This document shows, in pieces, positions 17,359-25,463 of a stretch of DNA of 31,681 bases (position 1 is its first letter; every line of letters begins with the position of its first letter). Source of the stretch: CAADGU01 sp964581605 (lineage in GTDB: Bacteria; Chloroflexota; Anaerolineae; Promineifilales; Promineifilaceae); the NCBI GenBank assembly GCA_964581605.1, contig CAZOPF010000067.1, positions 1-31,681 of the forward strand. The letters are read 5' to 3'. A program made the position numbers and the translations under genes. The notes beneath the pieces are model-generated. The model was not told where the DNA came from and did not search any database. It worked only from the letters and a program-made list of their open reading frames with translations.

Positions 17359-19485
17359 CTACGATGTGCCAATACATCTGGCCCTGGCGCTGACGCCGCT
17401 TTGAGCAGACGCACCACCCAGATACCAGTAACCATCGCTGGCAACATAAACCATCACATATTCGCCGCCACCCTCAAATTTGCCCTGCACAAAGGTGAGA
17501 AAGGCCACACACTTGCTGCTATGCCCCATTCGCACATGGCCTTGCCCCTGACTCCAGGTATACTCCCCTGAGTACCATACCTTGCCTCTGATTTCGCCCG
17601 TCACCTCTAAATCGCCATTTACCTGCAAAAAGTCCCACAATTTGACGGAACGGCCTCTGGATGTACCAGCCCGGCCCAGAATCATCAGGGCATCGTAGTT
17701 GGCAGCGTTTTCAATGGCCGCGTAGCCGGCCGTATTGCCGATGCTGGTGTGGTTGTGGTCAGTCTTGGTGAAATACATGTCTGAATTACCGGCATACATG
17801 GCCCCATTAACTGTTAGATTGCCGTTATTCGCATTGACAATCATGACGTATTTGCGGAAGGTGCCGCCTTGAATGTCGCCAAAATAAAAATTGCGATCCC
17901 CGTGCAGACCAAAAAGCAAGCCGCCACCAGGATGGGTAATGGCCGAATGTTCAGAACGGCTGAAGCGAACGGCTTCTAACCAACCACCGGCGGTTGTGGC
18001 GCTGGCCGAGATTTCTAATTTTGCCGTGGGCGAAGTCGTGCCAATCCCCAGATTACCGGCAATTGAGGAATTGCCGGTTCCACTCACGGTCAGGCCACCA
18101 TCTGCGCCTGTTGTGAGTGACATACGTTCATTGGTGCCGTTGTTATCACGCCAGGAATGTCGGCCATTGGCGGCGTAAAATAAGGTGCCGCCGTTAATGC
18201 CCAGGCCATAGCCACTCCACAGTTGTATTTTGAGGTTGTTGGATGTATCCGCGTCGGAAAAAAACAGTTTTTGGGCGCCGTCAAGCTGGATGTTCCCGCC
18301 ACTCACGGTCAGTTTTTCAGCAGGTGTATTTGTGCCAATGCCCACATTGCCGTTTGCTTCAATCGTTAACTTGTGGGTTGTGCCAATTCCGCTGTCGGTG
18401 TAAAAGCGGATGTGACCATTATTGGTGACGAAGCGCATCCAGTTGCCGGACACCTGGGAGTACAACCCTAAATCTGAGGTGTTGGTGATGGCCGCACCGC
18501 CGCGCTGGATGACGCCGTTGTTGACGTGCATACGGCCGTTCACATCCAACGCTTGTATCGGGTCGGCCGTGCCAATGCCCACGCTGCCCCGTTCCACCAG
18601 CAGGCCGTACTCCCGCACCCCACTGATGTTGTTGGCATTGTAATGGGGGGCCACACGCAACCCCACCAGGGTGCGATTTTGCACGGTCGCTTTCAGTTCG
18701 GCGCGAATTTCCAGGGCGGCGTTGGGGGCAGGCGACCCTACGCCGACAAACCCTTTTTCGGTGACGGAGAGGTGTTCCACCAGGTCGCCATCTTTGAGCA
18801 GCCAGAGTCCGACACGGCCGTCTCCCTCTACCCGCAGCCCCACCGCCTGATTGCCGCCGCGCAAGCCGGGCAGCCGCAGCCCGGAGTAACGACGCCGGCT
18901 GTTGTCTATTGTCACGGCCCCGGCCGCGTCCAACGTCAGTTGCGCCAGCAAGACGGGCGCGGGTGGGCCGTCGGCCAGAAAGTCATGCCAGGGTGGGCCG
19001 TCGTAGGTGTCGTCTTCGCCCAAAGGGGCAACGGCCGTAAACAGATACGGCGCTTCGTGCCAGCGTGTCTCCCCTTCCACCCCATCTCCCGATGCCTGCA
19101 AATCATCCGGCATCTGGTGGTAGGCGATGTAGAGCCAGCGGGTGCTGCTGGCGGCGTCCGGCGGCAGGGCCACAGGTTCAGCCGCATTGGCCAGCAGGGG
19201 ACGGCCGTCGTTGTCCAGCATCGTTTTGGTGGCGTCCAGCACCACCAGACGGCCGTCCGGGTCTACGGCCGTGCCCGCCGTCACCCGCACCTGAAACGGC
19301 TGGCTCGTCGTCCGCACCTCCAGCCCATCGGCAATACCGGCCACATGCAGCAGCCGCGTCAGCCGCTGCCGCCGATCCAGGTGGTACTTTTGCTCATCAA
19401 TAAAATCCTGATCCTGCAAAAACTGGCCGTCATAAAAACGAACCCGCTTATTCATCACATCCGGTTGTTCGTAATTTGCTGTCAT
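17359..19485 (-). CDS. Tail fibre / receptor-binding protein with VGIGT repeats
   Basis: A 708-residue protein. The N-terminal attachment part (about 8-200) begins NKRVRFYDGQFLQDQDFIDE and contains LLHVAGIADGLEV, a module seen in baseplate-linked proteins of contractile injection systems. The shaft holds four repeats of the form V/L-G-(I/V)-G-x-x-x-P-x-x-x-L (GFVGVGSPAPNAALEI, GSVGIGTADPIQALDV, GNVGIGTNTPAEKLTV, GNLGIGTTSPTAKLEI), typical of trimeric beta-helical fibre shafts. The last 70 residues (from WYSGEYTWSQGQGH) are rich in Gly, Tyr and Ser and are the likely receptor-binding tip. No S74-type self-cleaving chaperone follows. I start at the ATG at 19485, which has GGAGG 4 bases upstream, rather than at an earlier in-frame codon at 19509 inside a spacer repeat. 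Confidence 0.85.
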   Translation of the reverse strand: MTANYEQPDVMNKRVRFYDGQFLQDQDFIDEQKYHLDRRQRLTRLLHVAGIADGLEVRTTSQPFQVRVTAGTAVDPDGRLVVLDATKTMLDNDGRPLLANAAEPVALPPDAASSTRWLYIAYHQMPDDLQASGDGVEGETRWHEAPYLFTAVAPLGEDDTYDGPPWHDFLADGPPAPVLLAQLTLDAAGAVTIDNSRRRYSGLRLPGLRGGNQAVGLRVEGDGRVGLWLLKDGDLVEHLSVTEKGFVGVGSPAPNAALEIRAELKATVQNRTLVGLRVAPHYNANNISGVREYGLLVERGSVGIGTADPIQALDVNGRMHVNNGVIQRGGAAITNTSDLGLYSQVSGNWMRFVTNNGHIRFYTDSGIGTTHKLTIEANGNVGIGTNTPAEKLTVSGGNIQLDGAQKLFFSDADTSNNLKIQLWSGYGLGINGGTLFYAANGRHSWRDNNGTNERMSLTTGADGGLTVSGTGNSSIAGNLGIGTTSPTAKLEISASATTAGGWLEAVRFSRSEHSAITHPGGGLLFGLHGDRNFYFGDIQGGTFRKYVMIVNANNGNLTVNGAMYAGNSDMYFTKTDHNHTSIGNTAGYAAIENAANYDALMILGRAGTSRGRSVKLWDFLQVNGDLEVTGEIRGKVWYSGEYTWSQGQGHVRMGHSSKCVAFLTFVQGKFEGGGEYVMVYVASDGYWYLGGASAQSGVSARARCIGTS

Positions 19486-19502
19486 ACTGCCTCCGTGAAG
19501 AG

Positions 19503-19564
19503 AATCCACAGATTACGCAGATTGCACAGATTTTTATCTGCGAAATCTGCGTAATCTTTGATTT
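19503..19564. repeat. AGATT-type inverted repeat, spacer copy 1
   Basis: AGATTACGCAGATT (19510-19523) and AATCTGCGTAATCT (19544-19557) form a perfect 14-bp stem. The same words return at 20344-20403, 27077-27096 and 28208-28267, each just upstream of a leftward tail gene. This copy lies directly upstream of the fibre gene's ribosome site. Confidence 0.9.
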
Positions 19565-19597
19565 TCATGTTAAGTGATCAGTTGCAAATAAGTTAGC

Positions 19598-19656
19598 GAT
19601 TGGGTAATTGGGTAATTGAAGCAGCTAATTACCAAATTACTCAATTACATAATTAC
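19598..19656. repeat. GGTAATTG/CAATTAC inverted words after tail protein I
   Basis: TGGGTAATT and GGGTAATTGA direct words are followed by their complements TAATTACC, AAATTACTCAATTAC and AATTAC. Together they form an AT-rich, hairpin-capable spacer immediately downstream of the tail protein I stop codon (19667). Confidence 0.7.
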
Positions 19657-19666
19657 TGCACGGTCA

Positions 19667-20332
19667 CTAAGAACGTGTGTTGCGCGTACCTAGCAGGGTA
19701 TTCACGCCCAATATCAGCCGTTCGCCGCCCAACTGCGCCGCCAATTCTTCAGAAAGCAGGCGCATGGTGGGCACCAACATTTGCAGCGCATAAAAGGTGT
19801 GTGCCGGTTTTTCCTGCTCAATAATCGCCTGGGCAATTTGCTGTTTACGCCGCAAAGCCACCGGGTCACGATCATTGACCGTGATTTCTACCTGGAAAAA
19901 ATGGGCCGGTGGGTCAAAACCAAAGTCCGTATCATCATCATAAATGGTGACGGGTGTGCGGTCGCCCAGATAAATTTGCAGCAGCCGCGTCAGCCCGGCT
20001 TTGGTACCGCGCTGTCGGTAGAGCGTCACTACTTCGCGGATAAATTTGCGCTGCACTTCCTCATCCCAATCCTCGCGCAGTGTCAGCGCCACCCAACCGG
20101 CCAGCCAGGGCAAAAAGGATTGCGGGGCACGGCCGTTGTCCCCACCCGATACCAGCGGCTTCAGATAGATGTGGCTCTGAGCAATCAATGTTTCCAGCGC
20201 GGCCGGATGATCCGGGGGCGCCTGGCTGAGGACGGTTTCAAAAGCCAGCAAAAATTTCCCCAGAAACGGGTCGTCGTGAAAAATAGCGGGCAAATAATTC
20301 AAATAAGTGCTTACGTTTTCTTCGTGTGACAT
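19667..20332 (-). CDS. Phage tail protein I-like baseplate protein
   Basis: A 221-residue protein of the P2 gpI / TIGR02242 type. It joins the baseplate wedge to tail fibres. The N-terminal YLNYLPAIFHDDPFLGKFLLAFE and the central FLPWLAGWVALTLREDWDEE (about 83-102), followed by RKFIREVVTLYRQRGTKAGL, are the family signature, with a YQRG-like turn before LLQIYLG. The start ATG at 20332 is preceded by AAAAA and no Shine-Dalgarno; a hairpin repeat lies 12 bases upstream. It is the gene just before the tail fibre, the usual order. Confidence 0.88.
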   Translation of the reverse strand: MSHEENVSTYLNYLPAIFHDDPFLGKFLLAFETVLSQAPPDHPAALETLIAQSHIYLKPLVSGGDNGRAPQSFLPWLAGWVALTLREDWDEEVQRKFIREVVTLYRQRGTKAGLTRLLQIYLGDRTPVTIYDDDTDFGFDPPAHFFQVEITVNDRDPVALRRKQQIAQAIIEQEKPAHTFYALQMLVPTMRLLSEELAAQLGGERLILGVNTLLGTRNTRS

Positions 20333-20343
20333 TTTTCAAAATC

Positions 20344-20403
20344 ATCAAAGATTCGCAGATTGCGCAGATAAGGATAATCGGTGAAATCTGCGTAATCTTT
20401 GAT
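20344..20403. repeat. AGATT-type inverted repeat, spacer copy 2
   Basis: ATCAAAGATTCGCAGAT (20344-20360) pairs with ATCTGCGTAATCTTTGAT (20386-20403) with one bulged base. It fills the spacer between the small baseplate-J gene and tail protein I. Confidence 0.9.
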
Positions 20404-20415
20404 AAAAAATCTTGT

Positions 20416-21321
20416 TTACCCGGCGTACCTGTTTCCGTAGATGTCTACGGCCGTCAGCCCGCGCCCATCTATCGTCACCAATTCATGCCGATTCAACTTC
20501 ACTTCAACGGATTGCGGCACGTTATCCGGGCCGGTTAGCTGCACCGCTTCTACGTAGTCCACCAGATCAAGCCCATTCAGCAGGGCGTAAATCTCTGAAC
20601 TGTACACGCCCCGGCCAAACGGCCAGCCTTCGCCCGCCGGGCCGCCGGTCAACGGGTCAAAATAAGCAGTCAACACGGCCGTTGCCGCCCGCAACGCATC
20701 GGCCGGCCGGGCATCTTCACGGATATGCAAATCAGCCGCCACCTGCACAGGTATGTAGGTGGGCGTGACCACATGATGGCGCATGGTCAGCAGCCGCCGC
20801 TCGTTCAAAAATTGCCACAAACTGGTCAGCAGCACGGCCGTTTGCCCGGCTGTCACTCCTGGTTGAAAAATAACAATCAGGCTGACATGGCCGGGCGCAG
20901 CCGCTGTTGGAGCGCCCCCGCTCAAATTATGGCGGGGCAGGCAGTAGACGCGCCGCAGGGTGGCCGCTTCCGGCCATTTGTGCCGCGCCAGATATTCAAA
21001 GTCGGCGGCCGTTGCCGCCCGGTATTGGTCACGCAGCGCCAGGATAGTCTGGTGTACGGCCGTGTCCAAATCCTGCTCCCCCAACGCCCAATCCGGCCCA
21101 TTCAGCAGTTCTAAAAACGCCTCCGTGTGCCGGTCAGTGACGATATTTACCTGGTACAACGCCATCTCCGCCAGCCAGGCCAGCAGTTCAATCAGCGCCA
21201 TACCGGGATCACTGGGGTTATGGTTCGTCCACTCCGGCTGCACATGCGGAATCAACGCCCGCGCCTCGGCTACCAGGTCGGTATACGTTCGGTCATCCAG
21301 ATTCGGTAAGGGAATAGGCAT
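20416..21321 (-). CDS. Baseplate J / gp47-like protein, short paralogue
   Basis: A 301-residue baseplate wedge protein. The N-terminus (RTYTDLVAEARALIPHV, then NHNPSDPGMALIELLAWLAE, about 45-65) and the YRAATAADFEYLA segment are typical of putative baseplate assembly proteins. The last third (PLTGGPAGEGWPFGRGVYSSEIYALL, about 219-244) aligns with the end of the 1164-residue protein encoded upstream (PLTGGAEGKGWAFGRKPYRSDLFALI), so the two are paralogues of different length. In Afp-type particles two such wedge proteins build the baseplate. Its upstream neighbour is an inserted four-helix-bundle gene rather than the paralogue. Confidence 0.85.
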   Translation of the reverse strand: MPIPLPNLDDRTYTDLVAEARALIPHVQPEWTNHNPSDPGMALIELLAWLAEMALYQVNIVTDRHTEAFLELLNGPDWALGEQDLDTAVHQTILALRDQYRAATAADFEYLARHKWPEAATLRRVYCLPRHNLSGGAPTAAAPGHVSLIVIFQPGVTAGQTAVLLTSLWQFLNERRLLTMRHHVVTPTYIPVQVAADLHIREDARPADALRAATAVLTAYFDPLTGGPAGEGWPFGRGVYSSEIYALLNGLDLVDYVEAVQLTGPDNVPQSVEVKLNRHELVTIDGRGLTAVDIYGNRYAG

Positions 21322-21329
21322 GGGTTTGT

Positions 21330-21370
21330 TCTCTAGTGATTTGGTGATCTAGTGATCTTGTGATCTAGTG
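21330..21370. repeat. GTGATCTAGTG-word spacer
   Basis: CTAGTGAT, TTGGTGAT, CTAGTGAT, CTTGTGAT and CTAGTGGT follow each other between the small baseplate-J start and the four-helix-bundle stop. The words match the GTGATTTAGTGTTTTTGTG spacers at 25382-25418 and, inverted, at 21763-21898. Confidence 0.75.
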
Positions 21371-21371
21371 G

Positions 21372-21740
21372 TCAGGCGAGTTTGAGGACGGCGCGGCGCA
21401 GAGTGCCGATGAGTTTGTGAACGGTGGCGGCCTGGGTATAAAAGGCAGTGAACGTCACTTCGTCAATATGGCCCACGTCCAGAGCCACATAAAGCAAGGA
21501 TTGAACTTCCACAACGGAGCGGCGGGCAATTTCTAAAAAGCGAGCAAACTCCTTCTTCGATTCACAATCAAACCCTTCCGCGATATTCGCCATCGTCGAA
21601 ACAGAAGCCCGGCGAATCTGGTCACGCAGTCCAAAATCGTGATTAAAATTCCCACTTCCGCTCAACTGATAAATCTGTCTGGTCAACACCCGCGCCTCCT
21701 GCCACGCCACAATATCTTCAAACCGCTCAATCAACGCCAT
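21372..21740 (-). CDS. Four-helix-bundle protein (S23 / 23S-IVS-encoded type)
   Basis: A 122-residue all-helical protein of the S23/four-helix-bundle family, first known from intervening sequences in 23S rRNA genes and structurally related to the Avd accessory protein of diversity-generating retroelements. Signatures are FEDIVAWQEARVLTRQIY (about 7-24), DQIRRASVSTMANIAEGF (about 40-57) and SKKEFARFLEIARRSVVEVQ (about 61-80). It has the best ribosome site of the tail region, AAGGAGGTG at 21753-21745, 4 bases before the ATG. It interrupts two paralogous baseplate genes and is flanked on both sides by repeats (21330-21370 and 21763-21898). That suggests arrival as a separate unit. No reverse transcriptase is present in the window. 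Its function is unknown; nucleic-acid binding is proposed for relatives. Confidence 0.88.
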   Translation of the reverse strand: MALIERFEDIVAWQEARVLTRQIYQLSGSGNFNHDFGLRDQIRRASVSTMANIAEGFDCESKKEFARFLEIARRSVVEVQSLLYVALDVGHIDEVTFTAFYTQAATVHKLIGTLRRAVLKLA

Positions 21741-21762
21741 CCCACACCTCCTTCAACACCCA

Positions 21763-21898
21763 CACACAAAAACACAAAATCACAAAATCACTCAAACACA
21801 AAAACACCAAATCACTCAAACACAAAAACACCAAATCACTCAAACACAAAAACACCAAATCACTCAAACACAAAATCACAAAATCACTCAAACACTTA
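21763..21898. repeat. 24-bp tandem array overlapping the stop of the giant baseplate gene
   Basis: The unit ATCACTCAAACACAAAAACACCAA is 24 bases long and occurs three times without change (21787-21810, 21811-21834, 21835-21858). A diverged fourth copy (21859-21882) and a partial fifth follow. Related shorter CACAAAAACACAAAATC words begin near 21763. The TGA stop of the leftward baseplate gene (21890-21888) is contributed by the partial fifth unit. There are no spacers between units, so it is not a CRISPR. Confidence 0.92.
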
Positions 21899-24800
21899 TC
21901 ACAATTTCATGCTGCCCGGAAAAAATGAGGCGGCGTTCCAGGCGGCTGATGGTGGCGGTGTCGGGCGATTCGGCGACGGCCAGCGAGCGCACATATTCCA
22001 CGCCCGCCACCCCTTCAATCAGCGCAAACAGATCCGAACGGTAGGGCTTACGGCCGAATGCCCACCCTTTGCCTTCTGCCCCACCCGTGAGCGGGTGCAA
22101 AAAGCGGGCCAACGCCGTTTTCACCGCCTCGCCCACAAAATCGGCCGCTTCCAACGAGGTGGGCACAATCACGGCCGTCACCGACACCTCAATCCACTCC
22201 GGCCCCGCCACCCAGACATCGGCCGTCGCCGCACTGCGGGCCACCAGATACTCCCGCACCTGTTCCACCAGTTCCAGGCTGGGCACCGGGCGCGGGCTGT
22301 CGCTTTGCGGCACAATAATCAACCCCATCACGCCCGCTTCCCTCACATCCCGATGCTGCGCCAGATCAGTGGGCATTTCGCCCGGCGTCAGCCATAAATC
22401 CAGTGGACTGAAACGGGGCGGGATGGCTTTGGCGCGAGCCACCTGCGCCGAAGCAGCAAACGCCAGATCCTCCAGGTCTACGGCCGTCACCGCCCGATAA
22501 CGATGGCGTAAGGCGCGTGGCCCATAGCGGCGCACACTGTCCAGCGATTGGCGTTCGGCCCCACCGCTGGCCGCTTCCACATTCGTCACACTGTCCACAT
22601 AGGCCACGCTGGACTTGAGTTGAATAATTGTGCCCGCCGCCCGGTTGCCTCGTTCGCCGCCACCACTGCGGTAGCTGGCGCGGATATTATTCTGTCCGGT
22701 GGGGGGCATCATCCCATGACGGCCGTCGCCAAACAACACCGTCCCCGTAATCCGATCCAGCACATAATGGCGGTCACGCGGGCCAGAGCCATGAAAATCG
22801 GCCACCTCCTGCCAGCGTACCCAAATCTCCGTCACATCTCCGGCCGCATCCAGCACCAGCGTCACCTGTTCCGGGGCGATCTCCTCAGCCGGTGGCATAT
22901 CTGGTTCGCGGATGGCAATTGTTTCGCCAGTCAGGATATTTTGCTGCGCCAACGGCCACCGTTGGCCGGGGTTGCCATCGCTGGAACCCACAATTTCATC
23001 GCGGATCGTGACGGCCTGCCTGGCCCAGGTCGTATTCGTCAGCAGCCGTCGCAGGCGCGGCGACACCGGAAAATGCCCTTCACGCCAGCGCACCCGCAGC
23101 CAATATAGTTCTTGCCCAAACAGGTGGCGGGCGGCCAGCCCTTTGGGGCCAACAAAACGGATGAGGCCCCGGCCGTCAAAGGCATTGGTCTCGTCAATCA
23201 CCCCCAACCGGCTCCAGCCCTGGCCGCTGCTATATTCCCAACTCACCTGTGGCGGCTGGTCTTCCAGGGCCGCTTCAAAAATAGCCGGGATGACGGCCTC
23301 TGGCGGCGGCGGTTCCACCTGGGCATAGAGGGAAACGGAGCGGTTATCAAAGGGGCGGTCAAAACCGAGATAAAGAGTTGGCTGATGGTCGGCCGTAGGG
23401 GTGAAAGGAGTAAACAATGTTTGCGCGGCATTGGCCTGTGTGTGATCCACATAAGCAAAATCATTCAGGCTCACACAGGCAGCCAGGTTAAAGCGGGTGG
23501 TGTTGGACACGTCAAAACGCAAGGTGGTGATGAGCGGCGGTTTATAACTGGCGGCCACCAGCCGGTAGGCGGTGATGTTCTGGCCGCTGATGTTGATGGT
23601 ATACGCTTCGTAACTGGCGGCCGCACCATAATCCCCCATCACAATGCGGGCACGCAGCCAGTGATCTTCCACGCCATTGACGGTGTGGGCAACGGCCGTG
23701 CCCGGCAACTTAAATTGCACCCCGCCGCTGCCCGGTTGTACCGTCAGTGCGCGGGTGGGGTCGCGGAAGTCGTAGCCGGTCTGCCCCACCCGGTCGCTGG
23801 CATTGCTGCTACGGCCGAGCTGCTCCCAGGTACGGCCGTTCCAAAATTCCCAGGCCAGCGTCACCCCGGAACTGCCCGCCACCCCGGCCGCGCCCAACGT
23901 CACATTCAGCACCACCAGGTCGCCCGGCTGCGCGCCGCCGGTGTTGATGACCGTGCCATACGCCAGATAAAAGGCATCATTAAAGCGGGGCGTCTCGCCA
24001 AAAGGGTAAAAATCCTTGCTCATGTCCAGCGTCAGGCTGTTGGTGAAGCCGGTATCGGCCAGGAGTGGCGGCCGCGCACCGGGCAGGCTGAGATGGATGC
24101 GGCTCAGTTCTGGCAGCCGCCACTGTTCGCTGATGGTCATGCTGGCGATTTGCGGCGGCCGGGTATAACTTCCGGCGGTCACGGTGACACGCAGCCAACG
24201 GCCGCTGGCGTTGCGATACAGCCCCACGCCCCAGCCACCATCCGCCGGAACGTAGAAACGGACACGGCCGTTTTGTGTCAGCGCGGCCGTGCCATCGTTT
24301 ACCCCCTCCAATGGCGTCCAGGTGGCATTACCGCCGCCCGTTGTCCGCAAGTAGTCCCATTGCAGGCGTAGGCCAGAACCCGCGCCCGCCGTCGCCAGCG
24401 ATATGTCCAGTTCCACCAGCGCGCCCCGCCGGGCAAAACCGTGTTCAGCATTGAGATAGAAGAGGGTGGCACGGCCGTCTGCACCAAACGGATAAAACGG
24501 CGGGGCATATGGTACCGGGTTGGCTGCACCGGTGGCCATCGCTTCGGGCGGTATCGCCGGGCGGGGCGGCGGCAAGGGCAGCGCCAGTTGCAGCCGCAGC
24601 CAGCCACCCTTCACGCCGTTCACCGTTCCGGCGGCCAGTTTGGGTATCTGGCGCAGTGTCACCGGCCAGATGTCGTTGGTAATCGCCCCCGGCTGCACAT
24701 TTTCTGGCGAGACATCCTGCCAGCTTTCTTCTTGCAGATAGGCCCAGGTCATAGGCAGGCGGCGCAGCCGCTCCACCTCCGGGCCGGTGAAATGCACGGT

Positions 24801-25382
24801 CACGTCGGCGGCGGCTTCCAGATTGAGCAGCATGTCGGCCGCCAGGTAGAGGGCGTGAACCATTGGCTCATTTCCGGCAAAGGCGGGGAAGGGTTCGTCT
24901 ATTTCACCCAGGGCGTTGGCGGTGTAACGGCCGTACCTGTCCCTATCCGCCAACGGGGCAAAATCGCGGGCCACCACCTGCACGAGTTGCGAACGTGTCA
25001 CCAGCAAATCATGTTCCGTTTCAAAAACCACCTCGTCCTCTTCCCCCTCTTCGGGCGGGGCGGCCACCTGCGTCCGCGCCGGCACCAGCCCATCCACCGG
25101 GCTGCCCGCTGCCAACTGGAAGGTGAGGGGCACACGGGCTGGCTGTGGTGGCGTGATTTGTGTGCCGATCAGGTCGAGGAAGGCCAGGAACGCTTTGTCT
25201 GGAGCCTGATTCAGCCGGTCAACGATGATTTCGGCGTAACGGCCGAAGATGCGGATGAGGGCGCCGCCCGCGTCCAGGTCATCGGCCGGTTGGGGCTGCC
25301 AGCCGCTCAACTGCTGCGCCAGCGCCTCCGTCTGGGCGACGATCTGGTCGTAAGTGCGGGGGTCAATTGGGGGAGAGGACAT
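21888..25382 (-). CDS. Giant baseplate J-like assembly protein (TIGR02243-like)
   Basis: A 1164-residue baseplate wedge protein, Afp11-like in position. The N-terminal part (PRTYDQIVAQTEALAQQLSG to PPQPARVPLTFQLA, about 7-110) is the conserved attachment module. A long middle region (about 170-800) contains repeated beta-sandwich segments of the pattern LxWExxxGxxWxxL, for example LQWDYLRTTGGGNATWTPLEG, LAWEFWNGRTWEQLG and VSWEYSSGQGWSRLG. The C-terminal baseplate-J part begins near GTVLFGDGRHGMMPP (about 882-896) and ends with PLTGGAEGKGWAFGR. It is much larger than classical gpJ/gp47 because of the middle insert. A hairpin spacer precedes it and a tandem repeat supplies its stop codon. Confidence 0.9.
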   Translation of the reverse strand: MSSPPIDPRTYDQIVAQTEALAQQLSGWQPQPADDLDAGGALIRIFGRYAEIIVDRLNQAPDKAFLAFLDLIGTQITPPQPARVPLTFQLAAGSPVDGLVPARTQVAAPPEEGEEDEVVFETEHDLLVTRSQLVQVVARDFAPLADRDRYGRYTANALGEIDEPFPAFAGNEPMVHALYLAADMLLNLEAAADVTVHFTGPEVERLRRLPMTWAYLQEESWQDVSPENVQPGAITNDIWPVTLRQIPKLAAGTVNGVKGGWLRLQLALPLPPPRPAIPPEAMATGAANPVPYAPPFYPFGADGRATLFYLNAEHGFARRGALVELDISLATAGAGSGLRLQWDYLRTTGGGNATWTPLEGVNDGTAALTQNGRVRFYVPADGGWGVGLYRNASGRWLRVTVTAGSYTRPPQIASMTISEQWRLPELSRIHLSLPGARPPLLADTGFTNSLTLDMSKDFYPFGETPRFNDAFYLAYGTVINTGGAQPGDLVVLNVTLGAAGVAGSSGVTLAWEFWNGRTWEQLGRSSNASDRVGQTGYDFRDPTRALTVQPGSGGVQFKLPGTAVAHTVNGVEDHWLRARIVMGDYGAAASYEAYTINISGQNITAYRLVAASYKPPLITTLRFDVSNTTRFNLAACVSLNDFAYVDHTQANAAQTLFTPFTPTADHQPTLYLGFDRPFDNRSVSLYAQVEPPPPEAVIPAIFEAALEDQPPQVSWEYSSGQGWSRLGVIDETNAFDGRGLIRFVGPKGLAARHLFGQELYWLRVRWREGHFPVSPRLRRLLTNTTWARQAVTIRDEIVGSSDGNPGQRWPLAQQNILTGETIAIREPDMPPAEEIAPEQVTLVLDAAGDVTEIWVRWQEVADFHGSGPRDRHYVLDRITGTVLFGDGRHGMMPPTGQNNIRASYRSGGGERGNRAAGTIIQLKSSVAYVDSVTNVEAASGGAERQSLDSVRRYGPRALRHRYRAVTAVDLEDLAFAASAQVARAKAIPPRFSPLDLWLTPGEMPTDLAQHRDVREAGVMGLIIVPQSDSPRPVPSLELVEQVREYLVARSAATADVWVAGPEWIEVSVTAVIVPTSLEAADFVGEAVKTALARFLHPLTGGAEGKGWAFGRKPYRSDLFALIEGVAGVEYVRSLAVAESPDTATISRLERRLIFSGQHEIVISV

Positions 25383-25422
25383 AGTGTTTTTGTGATTTAG
25401 TGTTTTAGTGTTTTTGTGGAGG

Positions 25423-25459
25423 GGAGGCTTTAGCCGAAATGGGTTCGGCTAAAGCCTCC
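25423..25459. repeat. 16-bp hairpin, GGCTTTAGCC family, between gp25-like and baseplate J
   Basis: GGAGGCTTTAGCCGAA (25423-25438) and TTCGGCTAAAGCCTCC (25444-25459) form a perfect 16-bp stem with a 5-base loop. It lies 5 bases after the gp25-like stop in transcription order. No T-run follows, so a stabilising or attenuating role is more likely than full termination. The left flank (25382-25418) consists of AGTGTTTTTGTG words. Confidence 0.9.
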
Positions 25460-25463
25460 TCTC

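Noticed and set aside
17359..21740. Diversity-generating retroelement (fibre tip as target, four-helix-bundle gene as Avd)
   Set aside because: No reverse transcriptase or template repeat was found in the window, and the four-helix-bundle protein has S23-type signatures rather than clear Avd ones.
21787..21900. Possible CRISPR array (24-bp regular repeats)
   Set aside because: Units follow each other with no unique spacers, and no cas genes are present; it is a simple tandem array.
23112..24371. Long open frame (419 codons) opposite the giant baseplate gene
   Set aside because: It is antisense to a gene with clear family motifs and has low-complexity His/Gly/Arg-rich content typical of shadow frames in G+C-rich DNA.
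25423..25459. Rho-independent terminator after the gp25-like gene
   Set aside because: The stem is strong but no T-run follows on the minus strand, and the downstream genes belong to the same cluster; kept as a hairpin repeat.
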